From contig NZ_MAYH01000034.1 of NCBI RefSeq assembly GCF_001684975.1, positions 62,001 through 126,000 of the forward strand: a DNA stretch of 64,000 nucleotides, in the 5' to 3' direction. The notes under the pieces were generated by a model. It saw nothing but the letters and a program-made list of their open reading frames with translations, was not told the origin of the DNA and searched no databases. Shown here piece by piece: positions 9,456 to 17,829 of the stretch; within the stretch, counting starts at the first letter, position 1; every line of letters begins with the position of its first letter. The stretch comes from Chryseobacterium artocarpi (lineage in GTDB: Bacteria > Bacteroidota > Bacteroidia > Flavobacteriales > Weeksellaceae). A program made the translations under genes and the position numbers.

Positions 9456-10592
9456 TTAGTATCTGAGATTAATCAGCAAACTTTTTATTTTATCTTTATC
9501 ATTATCAGACAAATTCGTGCCTGATGGTAAACATAAACCCTTGTCAAAAAGTATACCACAAAGGTTATTTCCAAAGAATTTATACTTATTAAACAATGCC
9601 TGCAAATGCATTGGTTTCCATAAATACCTAGTTTCTATACTATTTTCTAAAAATATTTTTTTTATCTTTTCTTTCGTTACCTCATAATCATTTTCTTCGA
9701 TGATAACTGTATTTAGCCAATAATTAGAAAAAAAGTCATTATTGGGTTCTTTAAAAAGTGATATTTCATCATAATTTTTAAAAACTTCATTATAAAAACT
9801 ATGATTTTCTCTACGTTTTGATATTCTATCTTCCAAAACTTCCATCTGTCCTCGACCAATTCCGGCAGAAATATTACTCATTCTGTAATTGTATCCCACC
9901 TCTGAATGGCTGTAATAATCTTTATCTTCTTTTGCCTGTGTAGCAAAATATAGTGCTTTATCTTTATATTGTTGATTCCTAGAAATAAGTATACCTCCTC
10001 CCGAAGTTGTTATAATTTTATTTCCGTTAAAACTGATAATTGAAAAATCACCAAAAGTACCACATGGTTTACCCTTATATTTACTTCCTAAAGCTTCTGC
10101 ACTGTCTTCAATAATAGGAATTTCATATTTCTTGGATATCCCAATAATTTCATCTACCATAAATGGCATTCCGTAAAGCGAAACTGTAATGATAGCTTTT
10201 GGTTTTTTTCCTTGTTCCAGGCAGTATTTAATTGCATCCTCTAAAGCATTAGGACACATATTCCAGGTGGAAGCTTCACTGTCTATAAAAACAGGAATAG
10301 CTTTTTGATAAAGAACAGGATTAGCAGAAGCTACAAACGTAAAAGACTGACATAGAACAAAATCTCCTTCCTTCACATCTAATAATCTCAAAGCAAGATG
10401 TATTGCTGCCGTGCCGGAAGACAGAGCTGTTACGAATGAGTTATATCCAAGATGATCTTCAATAATTTTTTCAAATGCGTCTATATTTGAACCATATTGA
10501 GAGATCCAGTTGGTATCAAATGCATCTTGTATATATTTCAATTCATTTCCTCCCAAATGTGGAGGTGACAGCCAAATCTTTTCCCCTTGCAA
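9456..10592 (-). CDS. DegT/DnrJ/EryC1/StrS-family sugar aminotransferase
   Basis: PLP-dependent enzyme expected to transaminate the 4-keto sugar made by the adjacent CapD-like dehydratase. Family features seen: SSGTAAIHLAL (58-68) for cofactor phosphate binding, Asp163 in EDSAEALGS contacting the PLP ring nitrogen, and Lys192 in SFNGNKIITTSGGG as the Schiff-base lysine. The 378-aa length is normal. The start ATGCAGGGGGAAAAG-type leader gives MQGEKIWLSPPHLGG, matching the usual N-terminus of PglE-like proteins. It follows recX by only 22 bp and is separated from the dehydratase gene by 131 bp. A PglD-type acetyltransferase, which would complete a bacillosamine route, is not in the window. Confidence 0.9.
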   Translation of the reverse strand: MQGEKIWLSPPHLGGNELKYIQDAFDTNWISQYGSNIDAFEKIIEDHLGYNSFVTALSSGTAAIHLALRLLDVKEGDFVLCQSFTFVASANPVLYQKAIPVFIDSEASTWNMCPNALEDAIKYCLEQGKKPKAIITVSLYGMPFMVDEIIGISKKYEIPIIEDSAEALGSKYKGKPCGTFGDFSIISFNGNKIITTSGGGILISRNQQYKDKALYFATQAKEDKDYYSHSEVGYNYRMSNISAGIGRGQMEVLEDRISKRRENHSFYNEVFKNYDEISLFKEPNNDFFSNYWLNTVIIEENDYEVTKEKIKKIFLENSIETRYLWKPMHLQALFNKYKFFGNNLCGILFDKGLCLPSGTNLSDNDKDKIKSLLINLRY

Positions 10593-10614
10593 GCTTTTTG
10601 TGTTTGTTTTTTAA

Positions 10615-11073
10615 TCAGTCAAAAATATCATTTATTTTCTCATATTCAAAGCCTCTGCTCATCAAATATTTTATTGTCTTTGATTTTCTTTGATATTCCT
10701 GTAATCCTTTTTGTTTGGACGAATAATCTTCGTAAATTCTCTGAATTGTCTTAAAATAATCCTCTTCATATATTTCATCAAAACACATATTGATCAGCTT
10801 TTCAGAGATCTGTTTCTGCTTCAGATTCATTTTAATCTTATTTCGTCCCCAATGCTTGATGTAAAACTTTCCTCTGATATAGCTTCTTGTAAACCTTTCC
10901 TCATTAAGATAGTTTTCCTTCATCAGATAAAGAATGATTTCTTCTTTTGCTTCATCTATTAACAGAAACTCTTTCATTTTCTGTTCAACTTCCGCATGAC
11001 AACGATCCTGATATACACAATAGTTTACCAGTTTCAGTTTAATTTCGTCAAAAGTAAAAGACTTCTTTTCCAT
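10615..11073 (-). CDS. recX: Regulatory protein RecX
   Basis: Small helical modulator of RecA filaments. The 152-aa protein is made of the three-helix repeats of the family. Typical positions are YCVYQDRCHAEVEQKMKEF near the N-terminus, YLNEERFTRSYIRGKFYIKHWGRNKI in the middle, and a C-terminal YLMSRGFEYEKI. The gene lies alone relative to recA (not in the window), between glyA and the polysaccharide cluster. The glyA terminator ends 7 bp before its ATG, so its promoter must overlap that terminator or transcription reads through. The 22-bp gap to the aminotransferase gene suggests the two may share a transcript, which would be functionally unexpected. Confidence 0.88.
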   Translation of the reverse strand: MEKKSFTFDEIKLKLVNYCVYQDRCHAEVEQKMKEFLLIDEAKEEIILYLMKENYLNEERFTRSYIRGKFYIKHWGRNKIKMNLKQKQISEKLINMCFDEIYEEDYFKTIQRIYEDYSSKQKGLQEYQRKSKTIKYLMSRGFEYEKINDIFD

Positions 11074-11079
11074 ATGGAT

Positions 11080-11109
11080 AAAAAAAGAATGAGCTATCGC
11101 CCATTCTTT
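11080..11109 (-). terminator. Intrinsic terminator of glyA
   Basis: On the minus strand, AAAGAATG and CATTCTTT form an 8-bp stem (11084-11091 with 11102-11109). A run of T follows. It lies 22 bp after the glyA stop and directly before recX. Confidence 0.8.
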
Positions 11110-11130
11110 ATATGATATTATATTCTATTA

Positions 11131-12396
11131 TTAGTAGTTGAATAATGCTTTACCTTCCATTAATTCATTAACTTTCTTTCTTACAGATGTAAGAACTTCT
11201 TCATTCTTGATATTGTCTACCACTTCAGAAATTAATCCTGCAATAGTATCCATATCATTTTCTTTAAGACCTCTTGTTGTAATTGCCGCAGTTCCTAATC
11301 TGATACCTGATGTAATGAACGGAGATTTATCATCGAAAGGAACCATGTTTTTATTACAAGTAATATCAGCAAGTACTAATGCTTTCTCAGTTTCTTTACC
11401 GTTTACTCCTTTATTTCTAAGGTCTACCAACATTAAATGGTTGTCTGTACCACCACTTACAATGTCAAATCCTCTATCGATCATTGCTTTTGATAATGCT
11501 TGAGCATTAGCTTTAACCTGTTTTGCGTAAGTTTCGAATTGTCCGTCTAAAGCTTCACCGAAAGCCACTGCCTTACCAGCAATCACGTGCTCTAGCGGTC
11601 CTCCTTGAATTCCTGGGAATACAGCACCATCCAATACCTGGCTCATCATTTTCGTTTCTCCTTTTGGAGTTTTGTGCCCATAAGTATTTTCAAAATCTTT
11701 CCCCATCATGATCATTCCTCCTCTTGGACCTCTTAAAGTCTTGTGAGTAGTAGTAGTTACTACGTGGCAGTGTTCAAATGGCGAGTTTAATAATCCTTTC
11801 GCTACTAAACCAGCAGGGTGTGCGATATCCGCCCAAAGAGTGGCTCCGATTTCGTCTGCGATTTCTCTGAATTTTGCATAATCAAGATCTCTTGAATAAG
11901 CAGAGAAACCAGCAATCATCATTTTTGGTCTTTCTCTTAAAGCAACTTCTCTCATCTGATTGTAATCAATAAGACCTGTTTCTCTTTCAACTCCATAAGA
12001 AACCACTTCATATTGGATTCCTGAGAAGTTTACAGCAGATCCGTGAGTAAGGTGCCCTCCCATTGAAAGGTCCATTCCCATAATCTTATCTCCAGGTTTC
12101 AAAACGGCAAGATAAATGGCTGCATTCGCCTGAGAACCGGAATGTGGCTGTACGTTCACATAGTCTACTCCGAAAAGTTCCTTTGCTCTGTTGATCGCCA
12201 ATGTTTCAACCTCATCTACAACTTCACATCCTCCGTAATATCTTTTTCCGGGATATCCTTCAGCATATTTGTTTGTCAGTACGCTTCCCATTGCTTTCAT
12301 TACATTTTCAGAAACAAAGTTTTCCGATGCAATAAGTTCTAATCCATGAGCTTGTCTTTGTCTTTCCTTTTCAATCAGGTCGAAAATAATATCCAT
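11131..12396 (-). CDS. glyA: Serine hydroxymethyltransferase
   Basis: Interconverts serine and glycine with tetrahydrofolate, the main source of one-carbon units. The PLP lysine is Lys219 in [16 protein letters not shown]. Other conserved parts are LIASENF (21-27), [15 protein letters not shown] (42-56), HSGSQAN (85-91) and GGHLTHG (113-119). Length 421 aa is complete for the bacterial enzyme. The start at [11 protein letters not shown] is supported by a well placed promoter about 35-40 bp upstream and by family N-termini. It is flanked by its own promoter and terminator, so it is probably monocistronic. Confidence 0.98.
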   Translation of the reverse strand: MDIIFDLIEKERQRQAHGLELIASENFVSENVMKAMGSVLTNKYAEGYPGKRYYGGCEVVDEVETLAINRAKELFGVDYVNVQPHSGSQANAAIYLAVLKPGDKIMGMDLSMGGHLTHGSAVNFSGIQYEVVSYGVERETGLIDYNQMREVALRERPKMMIAGFSAYSRDLDYAKFREIADEIGATLWADIAHPAGLVAKGLLNSPFEHCHVVTTTTHKTLRGPRGGMIMMGKDFENTYGHKTPKGETKMMSQVLDGAVFPGIQGGPLEHVIAGKAVAFGEALDGQFETYAKQVKANAQALSKAMIDRGFDIVSGGTDNHLMLVDLRNKGVNGKETEKALVLADITCNKNMVPFDDKSPFITSGIRLGTAAITTRGLKENDMDTIAGLISEVVDNIKNEEVLTSVRKKVNELMEGKALFNY

Positions 12397-12426
12397 TTTA
12401 CTTTTAGTTTTTGAAATTTTTCACCC

Positions 12427-12434
12427 CAAATGTA
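12427..12434 (-). promoter_or_regulatory. Putative -7 element (TACATTTG) of glyA
   Basis: The minus strand reads TACATTTG, a match to TAnnTTTG, 30 nt upstream of the glyA ATG. No TTG at about 19 nt upstream was seen. Confidence 0.45.
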
Positions 12435-12523
12435 CGGAATTTTCGTTGAGATTTTAGCATTGAAAAAGATGATTTTTGAAGCAAAAAAAGAATTAATTCA
12501 AATTAAATTATCAATATTTTGTT

Positions 12524-13429
12524 TTAAAAATCTTCTTCTGAAAGTTCTTTATTCACCATTGCTCCTGTAAAATTACCTTGTGCAATAGCATTTGCTACAG
12601 ACCTCATCATCGTTACGTTATCACCACAGGCAAAAACTCCGGGCGTTGTTGTTTTTTGCATAAAATCAACCTGGATATATCCCTGCTCTGTTAGTTTACA
12701 ATCTAAACTTTGTGAAATATTGACATTCTGCTCAAAAGGAATTTTAGCATATAATACTTTTAAAGAAACATTATTTCCATTTTTAAAAACAATTTTTTGA
12801 AGCTGTCCGTTTTTATGTTCAAGTTTTTCAATTTTATCTTCATTGAGATTAATATTATTGCTTTTTAGTTTTTCGATCTGCTCAACGGTAAGTTGAGTTT
12901 TTCCATTGGTAAACAAAGTCAGATTTTTAGTCATATTAAAAATCAATTTTGAAAATTCATATGCCATATCTCCATCAGCAAGAATCCCTGTCTCTTCGCT
13001 TTTAACTTCATAGCCATGGCAATACGGACAATGTAATACGGAAATCCCCCAACATTCTGCAAATCCCGGAATATCCGGCATTATATCTTTCACTCCGGAC
13101 GCTAAAATTACTTTTCGTGCCTGAAATTTTTCACCATCAAATGTTTCAATTTCAAAACCTAATGCATTTCTTTTTATAGAAATAACTGTTCCATCATAAA
13201 ATTGAACTGTGGGGTATTTTTCGACATCATTTTTTGCCAGTTCACTAATTTCTTTTGGAGTTTTCCCGTCATGAGTTACAAAGTTATGTGAATGAGGAGT
13301 CTGTCTGTTACAAGGTTTTCCATGATCAATAATTAAGGTATTTCTGAGAGATCTGCCCAATGCCATTCCTGCTGACAAGCCTGCGTAGCTTCCGCCTATG
13401 ATTATAACATCATTTTTTTTGTTTTCCAT
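12524..13429 (-). CDS. FAD-dependent pyridine nucleotide-disulfide oxidoreductase, thioredoxin-reductase-like
   Basis: A 301-aa flavoprotein of the two-domain thioredoxin-reductase fold. FAD binding: IIIGGSYAGLSAGMALGRS, with GGSYAG at 12-17. The redox pair is C134-P-Y-C137 inside LHCPYCHGYE. The second FAD motif ACGDNVTMMRSVANA is near 265. It differs from housekeeping TrxB, whose active site is CATC. This CPYC subgroup includes holothin/gliotoxin-type dithiol oxidases and generic oxidoreductases, so the substrate is unknown. It has its own strong promoter (TTG-N19-TATCTTTG) and no operon partners; the next gene downstream is glyA, which has its own promoter. Confidence 0.85.
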   Translation of the reverse strand: MENKKNDVIIIGGSYAGLSAGMALGRSLRNTLIIDHGKPCNRQTPHSHNFVTHDGKTPKEISELAKNDVEKYPTVQFYDGTVISIKRNALGFEIETFDGEKFQARKVILASGVKDIMPDIPGFAECWGISVLHCPYCHGYEVKSEETGILADGDMAYEFSKLIFNMTKNLTLFTNGKTQLTVEQIEKLKSNNINLNEDKIEKLEHKNGQLQKIVFKNGNNVSLKVLYAKIPFEQNVNISQSLDCKLTEQGYIQVDFMQKTTTPGVFACGDNVTMMRSVANAIAQGNFTGAMVNKELSEEDF

Positions 13430-13458
13430 GTTTCAGTTGAGATTAAATTTCAATTTTA

Positions 13459-13488
13459 CAAAGATAAAGCAAAAACCAATTAATGCAA
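13459..13488 (-). promoter_or_regulatory. Bacteroidota-type promoter (TTG-N19-TATCTTTG) of the flavoprotein gene
   Basis: On the minus strand TTG (13486-13488) is followed after exactly 19 nt by TATCTTTG (13459-13466), the canonical -33/-7 arrangement. The ATG at 13429 is 30 nt downstream. This is the best complete promoter match noticed in the window. Confidence 0.7.
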
Positions 13489-13520
13489 TTCAGTTGCGAT
13501 AGTATTTATGTATCATTCCT

Positions 13521-15047
13521 TTACTTACTACTCCATCGGTCTTTCACCTCATTAATTTCATTCTGAATCCTGTTTCGTATATCAATTTTCGCATCTTCAA
13601 AACTAAAAATAACTGTTCCTCTTCCTCTTGCATATGGGTTTGTCACGGAATCAGCGATTTCAGCATGTTTAAAAAAATCACCTGTTTCCTCAAGTTCATT
13701 TTCTGAGTTATCTTTAACTCTAATTAGATTTTTATAATTCTTACTTAAATCCATCCAATCAATATAATCAGCATTAAATGAAACAGCTTTTACTCCTTTT
13801 GTTGAATAAAAATTAATTGCTCCTGCCTGTCCATAATTATCACAAAGTACGAGGGTATTTCCTGATTTTGACAATCGTGAATATTCTTTATCAACTTTCT
13901 GAGCTAGTTCTTTCCAACCTAACATATCTGCAAAATCCTGAGGTAAAGGGTGATCTTGACCATCTTCCCAGCGCAAGAGTCCAAATCTTTTATAAGAGTC
14001 CGGATTCTGAACTATAAATTCAGGGGTTTTATTTGGAAATGCTAAGTTATATATGGGTAAAAACAAAATAACAGGATGCAGAAGACAAACAGGTTTGAGA
14101 TATTTTTTCCATCCACCATTTAAAATATCCTCTAGATAAACAGCACCAAAACCTATATAAACAGGATAAAGACCTATTGCATAATAGTCTTTTGCTTTAA
14201 AGAACATAAACAATGACATAGTGAAAACATATCCCCAGAAGAAAAACCTGATTTTCTCAAAAGCCTTATAAAACAGCAATGCATAAAAGCCAAACAAGAT
14301 AACAAAAGTAACTCCGATAAAGAATAGTAATTGTGATTTCAAGAAGTCAAATCTATTGACATTTACTAACTGGTATTCGGAAAGCTCTTTCATATGATGA
14401 ATTACCGGAAAACCATTATTATACTGCCAGACAAGGTTAGGAAAAATAATTATTAAAGCTAAGAGTGCTGCACCATATGTGTGAGGATTTGCAAAAATTC
14501 TTCTTTGTTTTGTTAATAAAAGCGCAGGAATAAATCCTAATGCAAGAAAAGCAATATTGTACTTATTTAATATTCCAATTCCAAAGATGGCTCCACCCCA
14601 ATAAAGCCAACTTATCTTTTCAGTATTGATATATTTTATCAGAATATAGAAAAAGGAAGTCCACAACAGAACATCTAGTGAATTGGGCTGATACAGCATA
14701 TTCAAGCGAAGTAATGAAGAAAACAGTAATCCTAAGGATGCAAGAAGGAGAGCAAAAAGACCGCCTTTTAATTCTTCAATAGCCTTCCATACAACAATCA
14801 TCGTAAATGCTCCGAATAAAGCTGGAAAAAATTTAATCCAAAATACAGAACCACCCAATATCTTTATGAGCCATGAAATCCATGAGCTTACTGGAGGAAC
14901 TGAAAGATATCCCCAGGCAAGATGATTTCCCTGATCCAGATGCAAGTATTCATCCCGTTGTAGCTCGTATTCAGGATTTATCAGTGTGTATTGAAGAATA
15001 AATTTCACAATAACAAACAGAAACAAAATCAGATAGCTTTTCTTCAT
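13521..15047 (-). CDS. GT39/ArnT-like membrane glycosyltransferase
   Basis: A 508-aa protein with about 9-11 membrane segments in the first 340 residues and a soluble C-terminal region. The acidic pair Asp32-Glu33 in LQRDEYLHLDQGNHLAWGY lies in the first extracytoplasmic loop, and a Pro-Pro (51-52) follows. This is the layout of GT39/PMT-type and ArnT-like lipid-phosphate-sugar-dependent transferases. The C-terminal part (about 385-500) is periplasmic in such enzymes. It probably transfers a sugar from a polyprenyl-phosphate donor to a lipid or protein in the envelope. Donor and acceptor are unknown. It stands alone, ending 91 bp before the flavoprotein gene. Confidence 0.8.
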   Translation of the reverse strand: MKKSYLILFLFVIVKFILQYTLINPEYELQRDEYLHLDQGNHLAWGYLSVPPVSSWISWLIKILGGSVFWIKFFPALFGAFTMIVVWKAIEELKGGLFALLLASLGLLFSSLLRLNMLYQPNSLDVLLWTSFFYILIKYINTEKISWLYWGGAIFGIGILNKYNIAFLALGFIPALLLTKQRRIFANPHTYGAALLALIIIFPNLVWQYNNGFPVIHHMKELSEYQLVNVNRFDFLKSQLLFFIGVTFVILFGFYALLFYKAFEKIRFFFWGYVFTMSLFMFFKAKDYYAIGLYPVYIGFGAVYLEDILNGGWKKYLKPVCLLHPVILFLPIYNLAFPNKTPEFIVQNPDSYKRFGLLRWEDGQDHPLPQDFADMLGWKELAQKVDKEYSRLSKSGNTLVLCDNYGQAGAINFYSTKGVKAVSFNADYIDWMDLSKNYKNLIRVKDNSENELEETGDFFKHAEIADSVTNPYARGRGTVIFSFEDAKIDIRNRIQNEINEVKDRWSSK

Positions 15048-15138
15048 GGTTATAATTTAAAACTAAAATTAAAACATTTTAAACTCTATTTTTATTACAT
15101 TTTAAATTTAATTTGATGATCAAGCTAAATTTTATCAA

Positions 15139-15170
15139 TAAAAAAACCCGAAGAAAATTCTCCGGGATTT
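15139..15170 (-). terminator. Intrinsic terminator of the exporter operon
   Basis: The hairpin at 15147-15166 pairs better on the minus strand (CCCGGAGAA with TTCTTCGGG, one G-T pair) and is followed there by seven T. It lies 22 bp after the HlyD-like stop codon at 15193. Confidence 0.8.
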
Positions 15171-15192
15171 ACCAATTTATAATGTCAGTTTA

Positions 15193-16404
15193 TTATTTTG
15201 ACTTTGATTTTTCTTTCAGTTCTTCTTTATCTTTATCTGACGGATTCCAAACTTTCACTTCTGAATCTTTTGTAATATCCGATCCAGGAAGAATCTGAAC
15301 ATTGATTCCATCACTAGCACCAAGTTTTAGGTATACTTTTTTAAACTTACCATCTTTTTGCTTCACTTCTACGAAAGGAACATCTTTACCTTGTTTCTTC
15401 TCATATTGAACTAAAGATTCATCCAGTAATAAAGCATTTTTCTGAGAGCTTAATACAATCTCACCATTAGCAGAGAAACCAGCTCTGATATATTCGTTAT
15501 TAGGGTTTTCTACATTTCCTTCTACCGGAAACTTGATCGTACCTGCGTTATCTTTTCCTTTAGGAGCAATCATTGTAAGTTTTCCAGGGAAAGTTTTATT
15601 TTGCAACGCCCCGATTACAATATTCATATCCATTCCTTCGCTTAGCTTTCCTGCTTGTGCTTCATCAATTTCTCCTTTAAAGATCAAAGAGTTTAGGTCT
15701 GCGATAGAACAGATCGTAGTTCCTGCGTTGAAGTTATTCGCTTCAATTACCTGGCTTCCTACTTTTACAGGAACTTCAAGAACGGTACCTGCTACTTTTG
15801 AACGGATTTGAGTAGTTGCCAGCCCTTGTCCCTGTAGTTCAGGAGTAGCTCCGGTTTTTGCGATTTGTAATCTTTTCTGAGCAGTATTCAATTGTTGCTG
15901 AGCATTTTTAAGGGTCTGTTGTTGTGAGTACAATTGTTGCTGAGCGTTCAGGAACTCTTGTTTAGAAGCAACGCCTTGCTTGTACAACTTATCCTGCATT
16001 TCAAATTGTTTCTGCATGTTCGCCACATTCATCTGAGCATTACTGATCTGAATCTGAGCATTCTGAACTTCCTGCTGAGAGGCATTTACTTCTGAGATGC
16101 TTGGTACAATTTTCACGGTTGCAATCAATTGACCTACTTCTACCTTATCTCCTTCCTTTACTAAGATTTTATCGATAATCCCTGCAATATTGGGTTTAAT
16201 TTCAATTTCTTCTTTGGGAACAATTTTTCCGGTAGCCATCACCTTATCATCCATATTCTGAATGTTTGGTTTACGGGTAAGGAAGGATTCGCCTTCTTTT
16301 GAATTTGATTTCACAAGATAACCAATCCCTGAGAACAATGCCACTGCAAATAAAAGCCCCAACACAATATAAATGGCTTTTTTCCAAGTGAATTTCTTTT
16401 TCAT
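15193..16404 (-). CDS. HlyD/MacA-type periplasmic adaptor subunit
   Basis: Membrane-fusion protein that links the ABC permeases to an outer-membrane channel. It has one N-terminal membrane helix (about residues 8-30, AIYIVLGLLFAVALFSGIGYLV minus its ends). A lipoyl-like half (IKPNIAGIIDKILVKEGD, about 67-84) is followed by a long coiled-coil rich in Gln, Asn and Ala (about 105-180). The second lipoyl half is near 195-220, then a beta-barrel and a membrane-proximal domain. A very charged tail (DKDKEELKEKSKSK) ends the protein. It is the last gene of the ATPase-permease-permease-adaptor operon, 121 bp after the permease. No TolC-like partner is encoded in the window. Confidence 0.9.
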   Translation of the reverse strand: MKKKFTWKKAIYIVLGLLFAVALFSGIGYLVKSNSKEGESFLTRKPNIQNMDDKVMATGKIVPKEEIEIKPNIAGIIDKILVKEGDKVEVGQLIATVKIVPSISEVNASQQEVQNAQIQISNAQMNVANMQKQFEMQDKLYKQGVASKQEFLNAQQQLYSQQQTLKNAQQQLNTAQKRLQIAKTGATPELQGQGLATTQIRSKVAGTVLEVPVKVGSQVIEANNFNAGTTICSIADLNSLIFKGEIDEAQAGKLSEGMDMNIVIGALQNKTFPGKLTMIAPKGKDNAGTIKFPVEGNVENPNNEYIRAGFSANGEIVLSSQKNALLLDESLVQYEKKQGKDVPFVEVKQKDGKFKKVYLKLGASDGINVQILPGSDITKDSEVKVWNPSDKDKEELKEKSKSK

Positions 16405-16489
16405 ATGTCTAGTTTATTTTTTTTTAATTAAAAGAGTAAAAGATTTAAAAATTAAAAGAGTAATACCGCATGGTTACGGATCATTTTTC

Positions 16490-16524
16490 ATTTTCAAATT
16501 TTCAAATTATATCATTTTCAAATT
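16490..16524. repeat. AT-rich TTTTCAAATT repeats, copy 1
   Basis: Three TTTTCAAATT-like units lie in the gap between the second permease and the adaptor gene. The same kind of block occurs at 19100-19136 in the gap behind the ATPase gene of the same operon. Function is unknown; see findings. Confidence 0.6.
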
Positions 16525-16525
16525 A

Positions 16526-17797
16526 TTATTCTGTTCTCAAAGCTTCGATCGGTCTGATTTTTACAGCTCTCTGCGCAGGAATCATTCCGATAATCAGTCC
16601 CAATATTACCATCACTGCCATCGCGGCAAATACGTTTCCATAGTTTACCGTAGGATTATAGAAAGGGAAGGAATCCTGTCCCTGAGTAACAGCATTTAGG
16701 ATCATCAGTACAAAAATCCCGAACATAAATCCTAATAATCCTGAGGAGAGCGTGATAACAACACTTTCCAGAAGAATCTGATTTCTTACTTCAGCAGGCT
16801 TTGCTCCCAATGCCCTTCTGATTCCGATCTCTTTAGTTCTTTCTTTTACGGTGATCAACAAAATATTAGAGATCGCAATTACTCCGGCTAAAATCGTTAG
16901 TGTTCCTACAATAATAGTCAGAAGCTGCATTCCGGTAAGGAAACCTGTCAGTTTTTTAAATTCTTTTCCAAGATTGAAGCTACCGAATGCATTGGTATCT
17001 TCAGGGGAGACTTTATTTTTAGCTTTTAAGACCTGTTTTACCTCTTCTTCCACTGAGTTCACGTTAGCATTTGGCTTACTTACGATCGCAAACATATCAA
17101 TCTGATCTCCTGCATTATACATTTTCGTATATGTAGAGAGTGGAATGAAAGCCGTTTGATCATTTTCAAAACCTCCTCCTTTTTTTACTCTGAATACTCC
17201 GATTACATTAAAGAATAGTCCTTTGATGTTGATAGATTGTCCTATTGGGTTTTCTTTTTTCTTGGAATCAAAGAAGTTCTTATAAATCTCTTCTCCTATA
17301 ACCACTACATTTTTGTTACCGGAAACGTCTGCATCATTGATATAGCGTCCGAAAATAAGTTTCTTTTCTGAAATTTTATTCCCCACCGAGTAATCTCCCG
17401 TAAGAGAATAGGTAGCACTTTTACCGTTTCTGGACATAGATTCTCCAGGAGTTCCCGTAAAGCTTCCTCTGGCATTCTGGGGCGATATATAATCTACCTG
17501 TGTTACTTTTCTTTTGAGCATTTCCATATCGGAAAGGTTCAGGTGAACTTCTCTTCCTTTTGGAAACCCTTCGTAAGGAATAGAGGTTTTCTGTGCCCAC
17601 AGGAAAATGGAATTGGTAGCAAACCCGGAAAATAATTTATCAAAACCATTCTCCATACCTTTTGCTGCCCCAAGAAGGCTCACATACAGGAACATTCCCC
17701 ATCCCACTCCAATCATGGTAAGAAATGTACGAAGCTTATTATTTCTCAAAGAATAATAAATCTCCTGCCAGGTATCTTTTTTAAATATAATATTCAC
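16526..17797 (-). CDS. MacB-like ABC transporter permease (second of two)
   Basis: A 423-aa permease of the FtsX/MacB type: one N-terminal membrane helix (about 22-45), a large periplasmic domain (about 60-285), then three membrane helices (about 295-405). The C-terminal motif is PAQRAVKIRPIEALRTE. The conserved cytoplasmic loop ERTKEIGIRRALGAKPAEV lies between helices 2 and 3. The start codon is GTG (minus strand GTGAATATT), chosen because the paralogue upstream begins at the equivalent position (DRWQEIF versus DTWQEIY). The gene follows that paralogue by 32 bp. The two permeases probably form a heterodimer powered by the single ATPase. Typical cargo of this family is a peptide, lipid or antibiotic. 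Confidence 0.9.
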   Translation of the reverse strand: MNIIFKKDTWQEIYYSLRNNKLRTFLTMIGVGWGMFLYVSLLGAAKGMENGFDKLFSGFATNSIFLWAQKTSIPYEGFPKGREVHLNLSDMEMLKRKVTQVDYISPQNARGSFTGTPGESMSRNGKSATYSLTGDYSVGNKISEKKLIFGRYINDADVSGNKNVVVIGEEIYKNFFDSKKKENPIGQSINIKGLFFNVIGVFRVKKGGGFENDQTAFIPLSTYTKMYNAGDQIDMFAIVSKPNANVNSVEEEVKQVLKAKNKVSPEDTNAFGSFNLGKEFKKLTGFLTGMQLLTIIVGTLTILAGVIAISNILLITVKERTKEIGIRRALGAKPAEVRNQILLESVVITLSSGLLGFMFGIFVLMILNAVTQGQDSFPFYNPTVNYGNVFAAMAVMVILGLIIGMIPAQRAVKIRPIEALRTE

Positions 17798-17829
17798 CTT
17801 TCTGAATTATTAGTTATAAATGATATACA

